A stretch of 64,000 nt of DNA from assembly GCF_026107515.2 (NCBI RefSeq), contig NZ_JAPCHW010000008.1, positions 62,001 through 126,000 on the forward strand, given 5' to 3'. Each line of letters starts with the position of its first letter. Within the stretch, counting starts at the first letter, position 1. Source of the DNA: Glutamicibacter sp. MNS18. GTDB lineage: Bacteria; Actinomycetota; Actinomycetes; Actinomycetales; Micrococcaceae. Shown here in pieces: positions 8,610 to 18,468 of this stretch. Under the pieces are notes generated by a model. The model was given only the letters and a program-made list of their open reading frames with translations, was not told the origin of the DNA and made no database searches. The translations under genes were made by a program, and so were the position numbers.

Positions 8610-10058
8610 ATGTCCGCTGTTCACGCCGCCCTGACCGCGCGTCGGCTGCTCGCCGAGAGCCCGGCATGGTCCCTGCTGCGCACCGACAACGCCCCGGTGG
8701 CCTTCGCGGTCCTCGGTGCCCGGTTCTCCCGGCAACGCCGGCAGGTGCCGGCGGCTGAGCTGATCGAGGCGGTGGAGGCGGACCTGGACGAGCTGCGTGA
8801 CCGTGGGTTCGAGTTGCCGCAGACCGCCACCTTGTATGTCAGGAGCTGGCTGGCCGACGGGTTCCTGGTCCGCCGTCCAGGGGTAGCCCGCGAGGAGATC
8901 TACGAGCTGAGCGACGGGGCGCTGACCGCCCTGCGTTTCATCGAGGACCTGGCCACCCCACGAACCTCGGTCACCGAATCACGCCTGGCCACGATCGTGG
9001 ACCGGGTGCGCACCCTGAATGTGGAAACGGATCCGGATATCTCCCGCCGGGTGGCCGCACTGCAGGCCGAACGGGACCGCATCGATGCCCGGATCGCGGC
9101 CCTGTCCCGAGGGGAGGTCACCGAGGTCGACGAGCAACGGGCCGTGGATTCGGCCACCGATATCCTCTCCCTGGCCTCCCAGTTGCCCGAGGATTTCGCC
9201 CGGGTACGGGCCGAACTGGAGAAGATCAACCGCGGGCTGCGGGCCAAGCTGGTCGAGGACCCGGCCTCCCGTGGCAGCGTGCTGGACGACATTTTCCGTG
9301 GCGTGGACCTGCTGGCCGAGTCGGATGCGGGACGTTCCTTCTCCGCCTTCCACTCGCTGCTGCTGGACCCGGAGCAAACCCTGGCGGTGGATGAGGACAT
9401 CGACCAGATGTTGGGCCGCTCCTTCGCCCGCAGGCTCACCGATGCCCAGCGCCTGGCGCTGCGTGACCTGCTGCCCGGGATGCAGGATTCCAGCGCGGAG
9501 GTCAGCACCGTGATGACCGCACTGGGCCGCAGCCTGCGCCGATTTGTGCAGTCCGAGGAACTGGCCGAGGACCGCGCCGTCCACCGCCAGCTGCGTAGCA
9601 CCATGTCCAAGGCCCTGTCCGCGGCCACGGTGCTCAAGCCCTATACCAAGCTGGAGTTGAGCCTGCCGCTGACCGGGGTGCAGGTCTCCTCCCCCAGCGC
9701 CATGAGCCTGCACAATCCCACCGACTCGCAAACCGCCACCCCGCTGCAGGTCCACGAATCCTCTTTCGCGGACCTGGCCGCACTGCGCGAGGCGGTGCGT
9801 GCCTCGGAAATCGATTTCACCGAAATCACCGAGAACGTCAACCAGGTGCTGGATGAACACGGGTCGGCCACCATCGCCGAGGTGCTGGACCGGTTCCCCG
9901 CCACCCAGGGCATCGCCAGCGTGGTGGGGCTACTGGTGCTGGCCGAAAGCCTCGCGCATCCGGCCGGGGACACCCCCGAACCGGTCAGCTGGGCCAGCGG
10001 GGATACCACCCGCCATGCCACCGTCCCGCGTTTCCTGTTCCAGGAGAGGATCCAATGA
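8610..10058 (+). CDS. jetA: Wadjet subunit JetA (DUF3375)
   Basis: A 482-residue kleisin/MukF-like subunit of the type I Wadjet SMC complex, which recognises and restricts small circular plasmids. The N-terminal winged-helix region (ALTARRLLAESPAWSLLR) and the long central helices (PDISRRVAALQAERDRIDARI) fit DUF3375. The frame also contains ATG 8604; 8610 is chosen because a -10-like TACGAT lies 7 nt before it. The stop overlaps jetB by ATGA. The gene is intact and of expected length. Confidence 0.92.
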   Translation: MSAVHAALTARRLLAESPAWSLLRTDNAPVAFAVLGARFSRQRRQVPAAELIEAVEADLDELRDRGFELPQTATLYVRSWLADGFLVRRPGVAREEIYELSDGALTALRFIEDLATPRTSVTESRLATIVDRVRTLNVETDPDISRRVAALQAERDRIDARIAALSRGEVTEVDEQRAVDSATDILSLASQLPEDFARVRAELEKINRGLRAKLVEDPASRGSVLDDIFRGVDLLAESDAGRSFSAFHSLLLDPEQTLAVDEDIDQMLGRSFARRLTDAQRLALRDLLPGMQDSSAEVSTVMTALGRSLRRFVQSEELAEDRAVHRQLRSTMSKALSAATVLKPYTKLELSLPLTGVQVSSPSAMSLHNPTDSQTATPLQVHESSFADLAALREAVRASEIDFTEITENVNQVLDEHGSATIAEVLDRFPATQGIASVVGLLVLAESLAHPAGDTPEPVSWASGDTTRHATVPRFLFQERIQ

Positions 10059-10735
10059 GCGAGAGCACAACCTTCCACACCGAAGCCGGGGTGGAGGACT
10101 CGACCAACCGCGATGCCCGGCTCTGGCCCGAGGACACCGGCCAGCTGGCGGCAGCCTCCCGCAAGGTGCTGGTGCAACTGGTCAAGGGTCCCTATGTCTC
10201 GGCCGAACGCCACAAGGACGCCTGGCGGGTGCTGCTCACCGACACCGCCGCGATCCGCTCCCGGCTGGCGGACCTGTTCCTGGACCTGGTGCTCGATGAG
10301 GCCCAAGGGGTGGGGTTCGTGCGCAACGCACCGGTGCAGGACGGCACCGCACCGCAGGTGGTACGCACCATGGCATTGACCTTCCTGGATACGGCACTGT
10401 TGCTTTTCCTGCGCCGTGAACTGCTGCGTGGCTCCGGCGCCCAGCGCGTGTTCATCGGCAAGGACGAGGTCTTCGACCACCTGAACAGCTACAAGGCGAA
10501 CGAATCCACCGATGAGGCCGGGTTCCTCAAACGCATCAACGCAGCCTGGACCAAGCTGGAAAAGCACAGCCTCTTGCTGCCCACCGGGATCGGCCAGCGC
10601 TACGAGATCTCCCCGATCCTGCGCCTGGTCTTCTCCCCGGAGCAGATCAAGGCGGTGGAGGGTGAATACCTGCGGCTGGCCGGTATCCCCGACCTCGACC
10701 CACAGGAGCACACCACCGGAGGGAACGGTTCATGA
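10055..10735 (+). CDS. jetB: Wadjet subunit JetB (DUF4194)
   Basis: A 226-residue KITE/MukE-like winged-helix protein that bridges the kleisin JetA and the SMC ATPase JetC. The DUF4194 segments LVQLVKGPYVSAERHKDAW, FLDTALLLFLRRELL and YEISPILRLVFS are visible. It overlaps jetA and jetC by four bases at each end, so the subunits are probably made in fixed ratio by coupled translation. It is intact. Confidence 0.92.
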   Translation: MSESTTFHTEAGVEDSTNRDARLWPEDTGQLAAASRKVLVQLVKGPYVSAERHKDAWRVLLTDTAAIRSRLADLFLDLVLDEAQGVGFVRNAPVQDGTAPQVVRTMALTFLDTALLLFLRRELLRGSGAQRVFIGKDEVFDHLNSYKANESTDEAGFLKRINAAWTKLEKHSLLLPTGIGQRYEISPILRLVFSPEQIKAVEGEYLRLAGIPDLDPQEHTTGGNGS

Positions 10736-13700
10736 GCACCGGGCTGTATCCGGGCCAATGGCGCCTGGAACATATCGAACTGGCCAACTGGGGCACGTTC
10801 TCAGGGCTGCACACCATCAGGGTTCCACGCAAGGGGTTCCTGCTCACCGGTGAATCGGGGTCCGGCAAATCCTCGATTGTCGATGCGATCAGCGCGGTGC
10901 TCACCCCGCGTGGCAAGACCCGGTTCAACGCCGCCGCAGCCGATACCAGTACCCGTGGGGCGGACCGTTCGGTGCTCACCTATGTTCGCGGGGCCTGGCG
11001 GCGCAGCGCCGATGACCAGACCGGGGAGATCACCAGCCAGTATCTGCGGCCCAAGGCCACCTGGTCCGGTATCCTGCTGCGCTACGCCAACGGCAAGGGC
11101 CAAACCTGGACCCTGGTCAAGTTGATGCATGTCAAGGCCGGGGACAACGCCCCGGCAGAAGTGAAGGAAACCTCGATCCTCAGTCCCGTCCCGTTGGGGC
11201 TGGACCAGCTGGAACCACATGCCGCCAACGGGTTAAAGGTCCGGGAGCTGAAGGCCGTGTTGCCGGAGGCCACCGTGGATACCGAGCATTCCCGGTTCTC
11301 CCGGCGGATCGCCCGTGCCCTGGGACTCACCGGTGAACGAGCCACCCTGCTGCTGCACAAGACCCAGTCGGCCAAGAATCTGGGATCCCTCGATGAATTG
11401 TTCCGCAAGTTCATGCTCGATGAACCGGCCACCTTCGCCAAGGCGGATGCCGCCGTGGAGCAATTCACCGAACTGAACGCCGCCCATGAGGCGGTACTGC
11501 GCGCCCGCAGGCAGGTGGAGCACCTGCTGCCGCTACGTGCCCAGGGTAGCGAATACGACCAGGCCAGCCAGGATGCCGAACAGGTTGAGCTGCTGCTGGA
11601 GAACCTGGAGGCCTTCACCCATTCAAGGCGCCGCGAGCTGACCATCACCGCGATCGACGATGCCACCACCGTCCAGACCACCCGCCGACAGCAGCTGAGG
11701 CAAGCCGATGACGCGCACCGGGCGGCTTTGGAGCAGAGCGAGAACTTCCGCGCCCAGGTGGAGCAGCGTGGTGGTCACCAGCTCTCCTTGCTGGATTCCA
11801 GGTTGCAGTCCGCCGAGTCGGACCTGGCCAAAACGCAGGCGGACCATACCGAACTGCAGCGCAAGCTGCAGGCCGCGCAGCTGCAGATGCCCGAAGATGG
11901 TGCCCAGTACGCCGAGCTGGCCCGGGAGTGCGCCCGGTTGCTGGCCAACGAGGACGGCGAGAAGCAGAGGCTGGATGAACGCTACTCGCGGGCCGGCAGC
12001 CTGCGCCTGGGCGCCCAGTCCGAACTGCAGGAAATCGACCGGGACCTGGCCGCGTTGCGCAAGAACCGCTCGAACCTGCCCCGTGACCTGCTTGCCGCAC
12101 GCCAGCTGATCTGCCAGGACACCGGGCTGGATCCGTCCATGCTGCGTTTCGCCGGTGAGCTCCTGCAGGTCAGCGAGGAATTCGCCGACTGGACCGGAGC
12201 CATTGAGCGGGTGCTGCGCCCGCTGGCGTTGGTCATGCTGGTTCCCGCGGCACATGCCCTGGCGGTCTCCAACGCCGTGAACGCCCGTCACCTGGGTGCC
12301 TCGCTGCGTTTCGAGACCATTGGCCGTCAGATGCCGGCACCCAAACAGGCCACGGCCAAGGACACCTTGGCGCACCGCATCGAAGTGGCCCCCGGCCCCA
12401 TGCGCGGTTGGCTGCAGACCCGGCTGGCCGAACGCTTCGACTACAGCTGCGTGGACAGTGTCGAGGCGCTGATGGATGTGCCTCGCGGCGTCACCCTGGC
12501 CGGTCAGGTCAAACGCGGCCCGCAGTCCTTCGAGAAGAACGACCGCCACAAGGTCTCGGACCGGCGCCATTGGGTGCTGGGCTTCGACACTGATTCGAAA
12601 CTGGAACAGTTGCAGGGCGATCGCCAACGGGCCGACACCAGGCTCGAGCAGGCGTTGGCGGCCGAAAAACTCGCCAAACAGGCCGTGGACCTGCACGCCA
12701 CCCGTTCCTTCGTGGCCGCGGATGTGGCACACCGGCAGTGGGAGGTGTTTGATACCGACCGGGTCCGTCGCCAGATCTCCGAACTGCGCTCGGCGCGCGC
12801 CACCCTGCTGGCCGATGACGGGGACCTGCGGACCGCGCAACACGAGCTGGACCAGGCCAGGAAACGCGAGGCCGAGGCCCGGCAGGTCCAGCTGTCCGCG
12901 CAACGGGCCGAAATGTCCACCACCACCGTGCTCGAGGGCCTGCAGGCGGCACTGGCCCGGCTGGATGACCAGCCGCAACCCGCCGTGGATCCGGCGATCG
13001 GCCTGAAACTGCGCACCGAATTCGATGCAGTCAAGACCCAGCGCATCACCACCCATGAATCGATCGAGACCGACGCCCGCAAGGCCCAAGCGGCGTTGTC
13101 CCGGCGCAAGGAGCAGTTGCGCTCCCGGATGGCGGACCTGCACCAGCTGATGTCCAAGGTCATTTCGGGATTCAAGCTTTCCTGGCCGGAATCCGCGCAG
13201 GACCTGGCCGATTCGGTGCAGGATCGTGCCGGTTACCTGCAGGTCCTCGGCGCGTTGGAAGCCGACCGGTTGCCCGAATTCGAGGACCGTTTCTTCCAGA
13301 TGCTGCGCACCCAAACGCAACAGAATATCGCCCAGCTGCGCGAGCTGATCCAACGGGCGGCCCGGGAGATCCGGCAACGGATCGACCCGATCAACTCCTC
13401 GCTGCTGCGCAGCTTCTACTCACCGGGGCGCTACCTGCAGATCCGTGTGGAGGATTCCCGTCCGGCCATGGCCACCGACTTCCTGCGGGATCTGAACACC
13501 GTGACCACCGGGGCGCTGGCGGTGGAGGAGGACCGAGCCGAGGCCGAGGCCCGTTTCGCGGTGCTCGCCCGGCTGATGACTCAGCTCGGTTCCTCCGAGT
13601 CCGCCCACCGGTCCTGGCGCCTGCAGGTGCTGGATGTACGCAACCACGTACGGTTCACCGCGATCGAGGTGGATGCCGAGCACCATGTCATGGATGTCTA

Positions 13701-14124
13701 CGATTCGGGGGCCGGACGGTCGGGCGGACAAAAGCAGAAACTGGTGGTGTTCTGCCTGGCCGCCGCGCTGCGCTATCAGCTGGCTGGGGAATCGAAATTG
13801 CCCACCTATGCCTCGATCGTCATGGACGAGGCCTTCGACAAGGCCGATACAAAGTTCACCACGACGGCCATGGACATCTTCTCGGAGTTCGGTTTCCACA
13901 TGATCCTGGCCACCCCGATGAAGTTGCTGCGCACCCTGGAAGACTATGTCGGCGGGGTGGCTTTGGTCAGCTGTGAGGATTCGAAGGCCTCGCATATTGC
14001 CGAAGTCCCCTTCGAACCGACCGACACGGAGCTTGCCGAGCTGCAAGAACCGGACGAGGGAGAAGCCGAAACGGAACCCAGCGAACCGGACGCCCTGTTC
14101 TCCTTCGAGGGCACCACCCCGTGA
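10732..14124 (+). CDS. jetC: Wadjet SMC-like ATPase JetC
   Basis: A 1130-residue SMC/MukB-type ATPase, the DNA-extruding motor of the Wadjet complex. Walker A GESGSGKSS is at residues 40-48. Two long coiled-coil arms (about 240-460 and 620-900) surround a hinge-like region near 470-600 (DPSMLRFAGELLQ, ALVMLVPAAHALAVSN). The ABC signature SGGQKQK is near residue 997, and the Walker B strand IVMDEAFDK with its catalytic glutamate is near residue 1030. The acidic C-terminus (DEGEAETEPSEPD) is not part of the ATPase core. All catalytic motifs are intact, so the motor should be active. Confidence 0.93.
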   Translation: MSTGLYPGQWRLEHIELANWGTFSGLHTIRVPRKGFLLTGESGSGKSSIVDAISAVLTPRGKTRFNAAAADTSTRGADRSVLTYVRGAWRRSADDQTGEITSQYLRPKATWSGILLRYANGKGQTWTLVKLMHVKAGDNAPAEVKETSILSPVPLGLDQLEPHAANGLKVRELKAVLPEATVDTEHSRFSRRIARALGLTGERATLLLHKTQSAKNLGSLDELFRKFMLDEPATFAKADAAVEQFTELNAAHEAVLRARRQVEHLLPLRAQGSEYDQASQDAEQVELLLENLEAFTHSRRRELTITAIDDATTVQTTRRQQLRQADDAHRAALEQSENFRAQVEQRGGHQLSLLDSRLQSAESDLAKTQADHTELQRKLQAAQLQMPEDGAQYAELARECARLLANEDGEKQRLDERYSRAGSLRLGAQSELQEIDRDLAALRKNRSNLPRDLLAARQLICQDTGLDPSMLRFAGELLQVSEEFADWTGAIERVLRPLALVMLVPAAHALAVSNAVNARHLGASLRFETIGRQMPAPKQATAKDTLAHRIEVAPGPMRGWLQTRLAERFDYSCVDSVEALMDVPRGVTLAGQVKRGPQSFEKNDRHKVSDRRHWVLGFDTDSKLEQLQGDRQRADTRLEQALAAEKLAKQAVDLHATRSFVAADVAHRQWEVFDTDRVRRQISELRSARATLLADDGDLRTAQHELDQARKREAEARQVQLSAQRAEMSTTTVLEGLQAALARLDDQPQPAVDPAIGLKLRTEFDAVKTQRITTHESIETDARKAQAALSRRKEQLRSRMADLHQLMSKVISGFKLSWPESAQDLADSVQDRAGYLQVLGALEADRLPEFEDRFFQMLRTQTQQNIAQLRELIQRAAREIRQRIDPINSSLLRSFYSPGRYLQIRVEDSRPAMATDFLRDLNTVTTGALAVEEDRAEAEARFAVLARLMTQLGSSESAHRSWRLQVLDVRNHVRFTAIEVDAEHHVMDVYDSGAGRSGGQKQKLVVFCLAAALRYQLAGESKLPTYASIVMDEAFDKADTKFTTTAMDIFSEFGFHMILATPMKLLRTLEDYVGGVALVSCEDSKASHIAEVPFEPTDTELAELQEPDEGEAETEPSEPDALFSFEGTTP

Positions 14125-15272
14125 TCAGCGTTGCCGAGGCCCGGCTGCGGCTGGGCAAGGTCTACCAGCGCAGGTTCACCGGATGGGCCACGGACCCCTC
14201 CGGGGCATTTGAACCGGTGGAGCTGGGGCTCAAACCGCCCACCGACCGACAGGTGAGCCTCGATATGGCGGCCGTGGGCCACTGGCTGCAGGACTGGAGC
14301 CGGGTGGACACCGACGGGGTGCGGATCCACTGGGAAACCCGGCGCTGGCCCAACAGCGGCACGCAGAACATTCCGGTACGCCTTGTGGCCGACTCACCGG
14401 CGGCCCTGGCCCGCTTCCTCGGCCGGGGCAGGCATTGGCAGCTGCATGCGCAGCGGGCCCGGCGGTTGCTGGAACTCCACCCGCCAGGGGAAGCCGGGTC
14501 CGCCGGCTTCGCCGCCGCCGTGGGCAAGGTCCTGGCCAAGGCCGGTGCTCTGGCGGAGCAGGACTTCGACCGGGTTTTCGACGTGCTGGCCTGGCTGGAG
14601 GCCAACCCCCACTCGGGGCTATTCCCCCGCCAGCTGCCGGTGCAGGGGATCGATTCCAAATGGCTCGAACGGCATGCAGGGATCGTGCGCCCGGTGAACG
14701 TGGCCCTCGGCGGCACCACGGATTTGGGGCTGAAGACCCCGCCCAAGCTCTACCGGGTCAGGTTCCTGGATCGGTCGTTGGCCCCGGGCGGGCTGGATGA
14801 CCTGATGGCCTCGGGCAGCGCCTTGGCCCGGTTGCCCATCGCCCCGGCCACGGTGCTGGTGATCGAGAACCTGCAGACCTTGTTGTCCCTGCCGCCCATG
14901 GACTCGGTGGTGGCGTTGCACGGGGCCGGGTACGACGTGCGCTGGTCGGCTGAACTTCCATGGGTCCGCAGCGCGAGAGTGCTGTACTGGGGCGACCTGG
15001 ACGCGGACGGGCTGGCCATCCTGGCGGCGCTGCGCGGCGTGCTGCCCACGGTGGTCTCGGTGATGATGGATGCACCGACATTGCAACGCTTCGACCACCT
15101 GGCTGTCACGGACCCCAACGGCCCAGGCAACACCGAGCCAAGGGGCCTGACCGCCGGGGAATCAGCGGTCTTCGGGATCCTTCGCGAGAGTGGCGGCATC
15201 CGCCTGGAGCAGGAACGCATCGACTGGGGGTATGCGCTTCAGGTCCTTAATCGGGTAGCAACTCGCGTATGA
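14121..15272 (+). CDS. jetD: Wadjet nuclease JetD (DUF3322-DUF2220, Toprim)
   Basis: A 383-residue Toprim-type endonuclease that cleaves the DNA circle trapped by JetABC. The N-terminal half is DUF3322-like. The Toprim half carries a candidate catalytic glutamate E249 (VIENLQTL) and the DxDxD cluster D292/D294/D296 in YWGDLDADGL. The C-terminal LRLEQERI-like helix (IRLEQERIDWGYALQVL) is typical. The start is GTG 14121, overlapping the jetC stop (GTGA). This completes a type I jetABCD operon. The last 220 residues have a diverged relative at 23.9 kb, and a decayed parD-like gene follows only 40 bp downstream. Confidence 0.93.
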   Translation: MISVAEARLRLGKVYQRRFTGWATDPSGAFEPVELGLKPPTDRQVSLDMAAVGHWLQDWSRVDTDGVRIHWETRRWPNSGTQNIPVRLVADSPAALARFLGRGRHWQLHAQRARRLLELHPPGEAGSAGFAAAVGKVLAKAGALAEQDFDRVFDVLAWLEANPHSGLFPRQLPVQGIDSKWLERHAGIVRPVNVALGGTTDLGLKTPPKLYRVRFLDRSLAPGGLDDLMASGSALARLPIAPATVLVIENLQTLLSLPPMDSVVALHGAGYDVRWSAELPWVRSARVLYWGDLDADGLAILAALRGVLPTVVSVMMDAPTLQRFDHLAVTDPNGPGNTEPRGLTAGESAVFGILRESGGIRLEQERIDWGYALQVLNRVATRV

Positions 15273-15312
15273 CTGGGTCGCCGACTGCAACGAGACGGTC
15301 ATTGCCCTGATG

Positions 15313-15500
15313 GCACACCGTGATCCACGAGCGACTGCCTATGCCATTCGGCAGGATCAATACGCGCAGGTTGCCGTAGCCGGCCACCACCTCGGCACAT
15401 GGCCGCTGCCGGATGGCTCCTTCCCGGGAGGACGATGCCCTGGGTCCCTCACGGGTGATTTCACTTGCGTCATCGTACAAAAAGTTCGAGTCCTTGCGCG
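15313..15500 (-). pseudogene. Decayed parD-like antitoxin, copy 1
   Basis: The minus-strand frame reads SEITREGPRASSSREGAIR ... EVVAGYGNLR, which aligns with SEIIREGLRALFSREEAVQ ... EVVAAYDDLR of the parD-like gene at 25.5-25.86 kb (about 19 of 34 residues identical). DNA alignment is also clear, for example CGCAGGT(T/C)G(C/T)CGTAG and TGATTTCACTT. A stretch present in copy 2 is missing here and there is no proper N-terminus, so the gene is dead. It lies 40 bp after jetD in convergent orientation. No toxin partner is visible. Confidence 0.65.
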
Positions 15501-15551
15501 TCATGCCGGCCCGGAACTTCGCGCGCACTCCAAAGGTTTCAAGACGAATAC

Positions 15552-15607
15552 TTGACAGCAATAAGTGGTGCACGTTACATTATTCTCCAACGCGCTAACG
15601 CGCGTTA
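15552..15607 (+). promoter_or_regulatory. Promoter and operator of the fructan operon
   Basis: TTGACA at 15552-15557 and TACATT at 15576-15581 form a -35/-10 pair with an 18-bp spacer. The perfect 12-bp palindrome TAACGCGCGTTA at 15596-15607 lies just after the expected transcript start and 68 bp before the LacI gene, an arrangement suited to autorepression. The local A+T richness contrasts with flanking genes. Confidence 0.6.
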
Positions 15608-15674
15608 CTAAATCGAATTAGCAACCAGGTTTTCATCGGATTTCCCACACCGACAACAGCGCAAGGAGGCGGAA

Positions 15675-16700
15675 GTGCCGCAGCATTCAGTGACCATGGC
15701 GGACGTCGCCAAAGCCGCCGGGGTAAGTCGAACCGCCGTTTCCTTTGTTTTGAATCAACGCACCGACGTGAATATCCCCGATGCCACCAGGGAACGCATC
15801 AACGTCGTGGCCCGTGAGCTCGGGTACCGCCCCAACGCGGCAGCACGCACCCTGGCCAGCAAGAAAAGCGCCTGGTTCGGCCTGGTCACCGAGATTGCCA
15901 CCAGTCCTTTTGCCAGTGGTGTCATCAAAGGAGCCCAGCAGGCGGCCTGGCAGGACGGCCGCTTCCTGCTGATCGCCCCGAGCGATGACGAGCCGGGCAT
16001 GGAGTCGCTGGCCGTCGAAAAGCTCCTGGAACAGCAGATCGGCGGATTGGTCATCGCCGCGTCGTGGCACCGGGAAATCACTGTTCCGGAGAACGCCATG
16101 TCGGTTCCTTGTGTCTTGGTCAATTGCTTCGACGCCGACCAGCGTTTCCCGTCAATCGTTCCCGATGAAGTGGGTGGCGGATACACGGCCACGGACATCC
16201 TGCTGAAATCCGGCCATACCAACATCGGCCACATCACCCTCACTCCGGGTATTCCGGCTCAAACAGGACGTGAAATCGGGATGAAGAAGGCGCTGGCAGA
16301 GGCCGGCATCACCCAGCCGGCATCAAATATCGTCGCTGGCGACGGAACAGCTGACAGTGGTTTCCAAGGAACACGGGAGCTGCTTGAACTCCCCGACCCC
16401 CCGACCGCAATTTTCTGCGGCAATGACCGGATAGCCATGGGCGCATATGACGCGATCAAGGAATCCGGACTTCGGGTGGGAACGGACATTTCCATCGTCG
16501 GGTTCGACGATCAAGAGATTTTGGCTCCACACCTGAGGCCAAGACTGACAACCATCGCCTTGCCTTTCGAAGAGATGGGCACCGCGGGGGTGTCGTTGCT
16601 GAATCAAATGGCAGAGGGCGCACCGATCGACAATCGCCAGATCACCATCGGTTGCCCTCCACGCATTCGTTCATCCGTGGCCGTGCCTGGCCGCAGATGA
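15675..16700 (+). CDS. LacI-family regulator of the fructan operon
   Basis: A 341-residue LacI repressor. The HTH is TMADVAKAAGVSRTAVSFVLN and the hinge is RPNAAARTLAS. The ligand domain includes FCGNDRIAMGAYDAI and SIVGFDDQEI. The start is GTG 15675 with AAGGAGG 5 nt upstream. It is the first gene of a co-directional set with the ABC transporter and GH32 enzyme and lies behind a palindromic operator. The inducer is probably an imported fructoside, an inference from the GH32 gene. Confidence 0.88.
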   Translation: MPQHSVTMADVAKAAGVSRTAVSFVLNQRTDVNIPDATRERINVVARELGYRPNAAARTLASKKSAWFGLVTEIATSPFASGVIKGAQQAAWQDGRFLLIAPSDDEPGMESLAVEKLLEQQIGGLVIAASWHREITVPENAMSVPCVLVNCFDADQRFPSIVPDEVGGGYTATDILLKSGHTNIGHITLTPGIPAQTGREIGMKKALAEAGITQPASNIVAGDGTADSGFQGTRELLELPDPPTAIFCGNDRIAMGAYDAIKESGLRVGTDISIVGFDDQEILAPHLRPRLTTIALPFEEMGTAGVSLLNQMAEGAPIDNRQITIGCPPRIRSSVAVPGRR

Positions 16701-16744
16701 GCTTCCCCTCCCAGATACATCAGATGATTGGACGAGGAACTTCC

Positions 16745-18421
16745 ATGATAGTCAAACATTTACGACGGGCGCACCTCATCGCGGCCACGGCAACATTGGC
16801 CGGGGCACTGGCCTTGACCGGATGCACCAGCAGCGGTTCCGGGACAGCAGATGCCCAAGGCTCCGGGGCCAGTACGGCACTGCTCACGATTCCCCGCGAG
16901 GACATGGGAACCTTCTCGCGGAACTTCAACCCGTTCTCCCCCAACGCTGCCCCGATGACCGGCCAGTCGATCTACGAATCGATGCTGATCTACAACCCGG
17001 CCAACGGCGATACCGTACCGTGGCTGGCTACCGAGTGGGAGGCCGGAGACGACGGCAAATCGCTGACCTTCACCTTGCGCCCCGGGGTCAAGTTCTCCGA
17101 CGGCACCGACCTGTCCTCCGCGGACGTGAAGCTCTCGGTAGAACTGCAAAAGCAGCTCATGGGCGGTTACGACTACCTGGAATCGATTGAGACACCGGAT
17201 GATTCCACGGTGGCCTTCACGTTCTCACGGGCCTTTTCACCTGCGCTCTACGAGATCGGCCAGCAGTTGGTCATCCCTTCCCATATCTGGTCGGAATTCG
17301 AATCACCTGGCAACGAGGAAAATCCCGCTCCGGTAGGTACCGGCCCCTACACCGAGATCGCCAATTTCCAGGCGCAATCCTTCGAGCTGCAGAAGAACCC
17401 CCATTACTGGCAGCCGGAGAAGCAGAAGATCAACGGCATCCGCATGTTGGCCTTCGCCGGAAATGACGGCGCGAACCTCGCCGCGATCTCGGGAGATGTG
17501 GACTGGGCCCCGCAGTACATGCCGGACATCCAAACCACGTATGTCGACAAGGACCCGGAGCACCGCCACTACTGGTTCCCGCCCACCGGCGCGGAAATCA
17601 ACTGGCAGCTCAATACCACCAAGGACGAATTCTCCGATGTCCGGGTCCGCAAGGCCCTGAGCATGGCCTTGGATCGTGAACAAATCGTCCAGGTGGGCAT
17701 GGCCGGCTACACGACCCCTGCCGACTGCACAGGGTTGTCGGGCAGCTACGACGAATGGCGCGATACCGCTCTGGTCGAATCCTGCGATTGGACCGAACGT
17801 GACTTGGACGCTGCCGCCGCGCTGCTGGATGAGGCGGGCTACACCCTGGATTCCGCAGGAGTGCGCACCACTCCGGCAGGCAAGCCCTTCGCCTTTGACA
17901 TCTCGGTGGGATCAACCTCGTCGGATTGGCTGTCGGTCGCCAACATCATCGCGCAGAACCTTGAGGATATCGGGATCCAGGCCACCGTTGATTCACCGGA
18001 CTGGGCCGCAGTCTCGGCCAGCTACGAAACCGGCGAATTCGATACCGGGATCGTGTGGAGCGCCAATTCACCCACCCCGTACCACTACTACCTTGACCTG
18101 ATGGGCGAGCAGAAGGTCGAGCCTGTCGGAACCCAGACCTTCGACAACTACCACCGCTTCGGTGATCAGCGTGCCGATGAACTGCTCGACGCATTCGTCG
18201 CCACCGGCGACGAGGCGGAACAACGCCAGATCATTAACGACGTGCAGAGCCTGTACAACGAACTGGCCCCGGTCGTGCCGCTGTTCCCCGGCCCGGAGTG
18301 GGGCGCCTACACAACCGCGAACTTCGTCGGCTGGCCCAACGAGGACAACCCCTACGCAACGTTGAGCACCCGTTCACCCACGACCGTGCTGATACTGACC
18401 ACTCTCGAACCCGCGAAATAG
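16745..18421 (+). CDS. ABC transporter substrate-binding lipoprotein, family 5 (dipeptide/oligosaccharide type)
   Basis: A 558-residue lipoprotein. The signal peptide carries the lipobox LTGC (cysteine near residue 26), so the mature protein is membrane-anchored and faces outside. The fold is SBP family 5 (WLATEWEAGDDGKSLTFTL, GTGPYTE, RKALSMALDREQIV), usual for peptides but also found for oligosaccharides. ATG 16745 is preferred over upstream ATGs because GAGG precedes it and it gives a normal signal peptide. Placement with a secreted GH32 enzyme suggests it binds an oligofructoside or fructose-dianhydride product. Confidence 0.88.
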   Translation: MIVKHLRRAHLIAATATLAGALALTGCTSSGSGTADAQGSGASTALLTIPREDMGTFSRNFNPFSPNAAPMTGQSIYESMLIYNPANGDTVPWLATEWEAGDDGKSLTFTLRPGVKFSDGTDLSSADVKLSVELQKQLMGGYDYLESIETPDDSTVAFTFSRAFSPALYEIGQQLVIPSHIWSEFESPGNEENPAPVGTGPYTEIANFQAQSFELQKNPHYWQPEKQKINGIRMLAFAGNDGANLAAISGDVDWAPQYMPDIQTTYVDKDPEHRHYWFPPTGAEINWQLNTTKDEFSDVRVRKALSMALDREQIVQVGMAGYTTPADCTGLSGSYDEWRDTALVESCDWTERDLDAAAALLDEAGYTLDSAGVRTTPAGKPFAFDISVGSTSSDWLSVANIIAQNLEDIGIQATVDSPDWAAVSASYETGEFDTGIVWSANSPTPYHYYLDLMGEQKVEPVGTQTFDNYHRFGDQRADELLDAFVATGDEAEQRQIINDVQSLYNELAPVVPLFPGPEWGAYTTANFVGWPNEDNPYATLSTRSPTTVLILTTLEPAK

Positions 18422-18468
18422 CATCGGCCCCTCCTGATTCGGTCCGACCATTCGTGAAGGACGCAAAC

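Noticed and set aside
11623-13377. 584-codon minus-strand frame inside jetC
   Set aside because: Shadow of the SMC coiled-coil region; its composition mirrors the jetC codons.
5742-15272. Prophage or integrative element carrying the defence genes
   Set aside because: No integrase, att-like direct repeats, tRNA target or phage structural genes were seen in the window.
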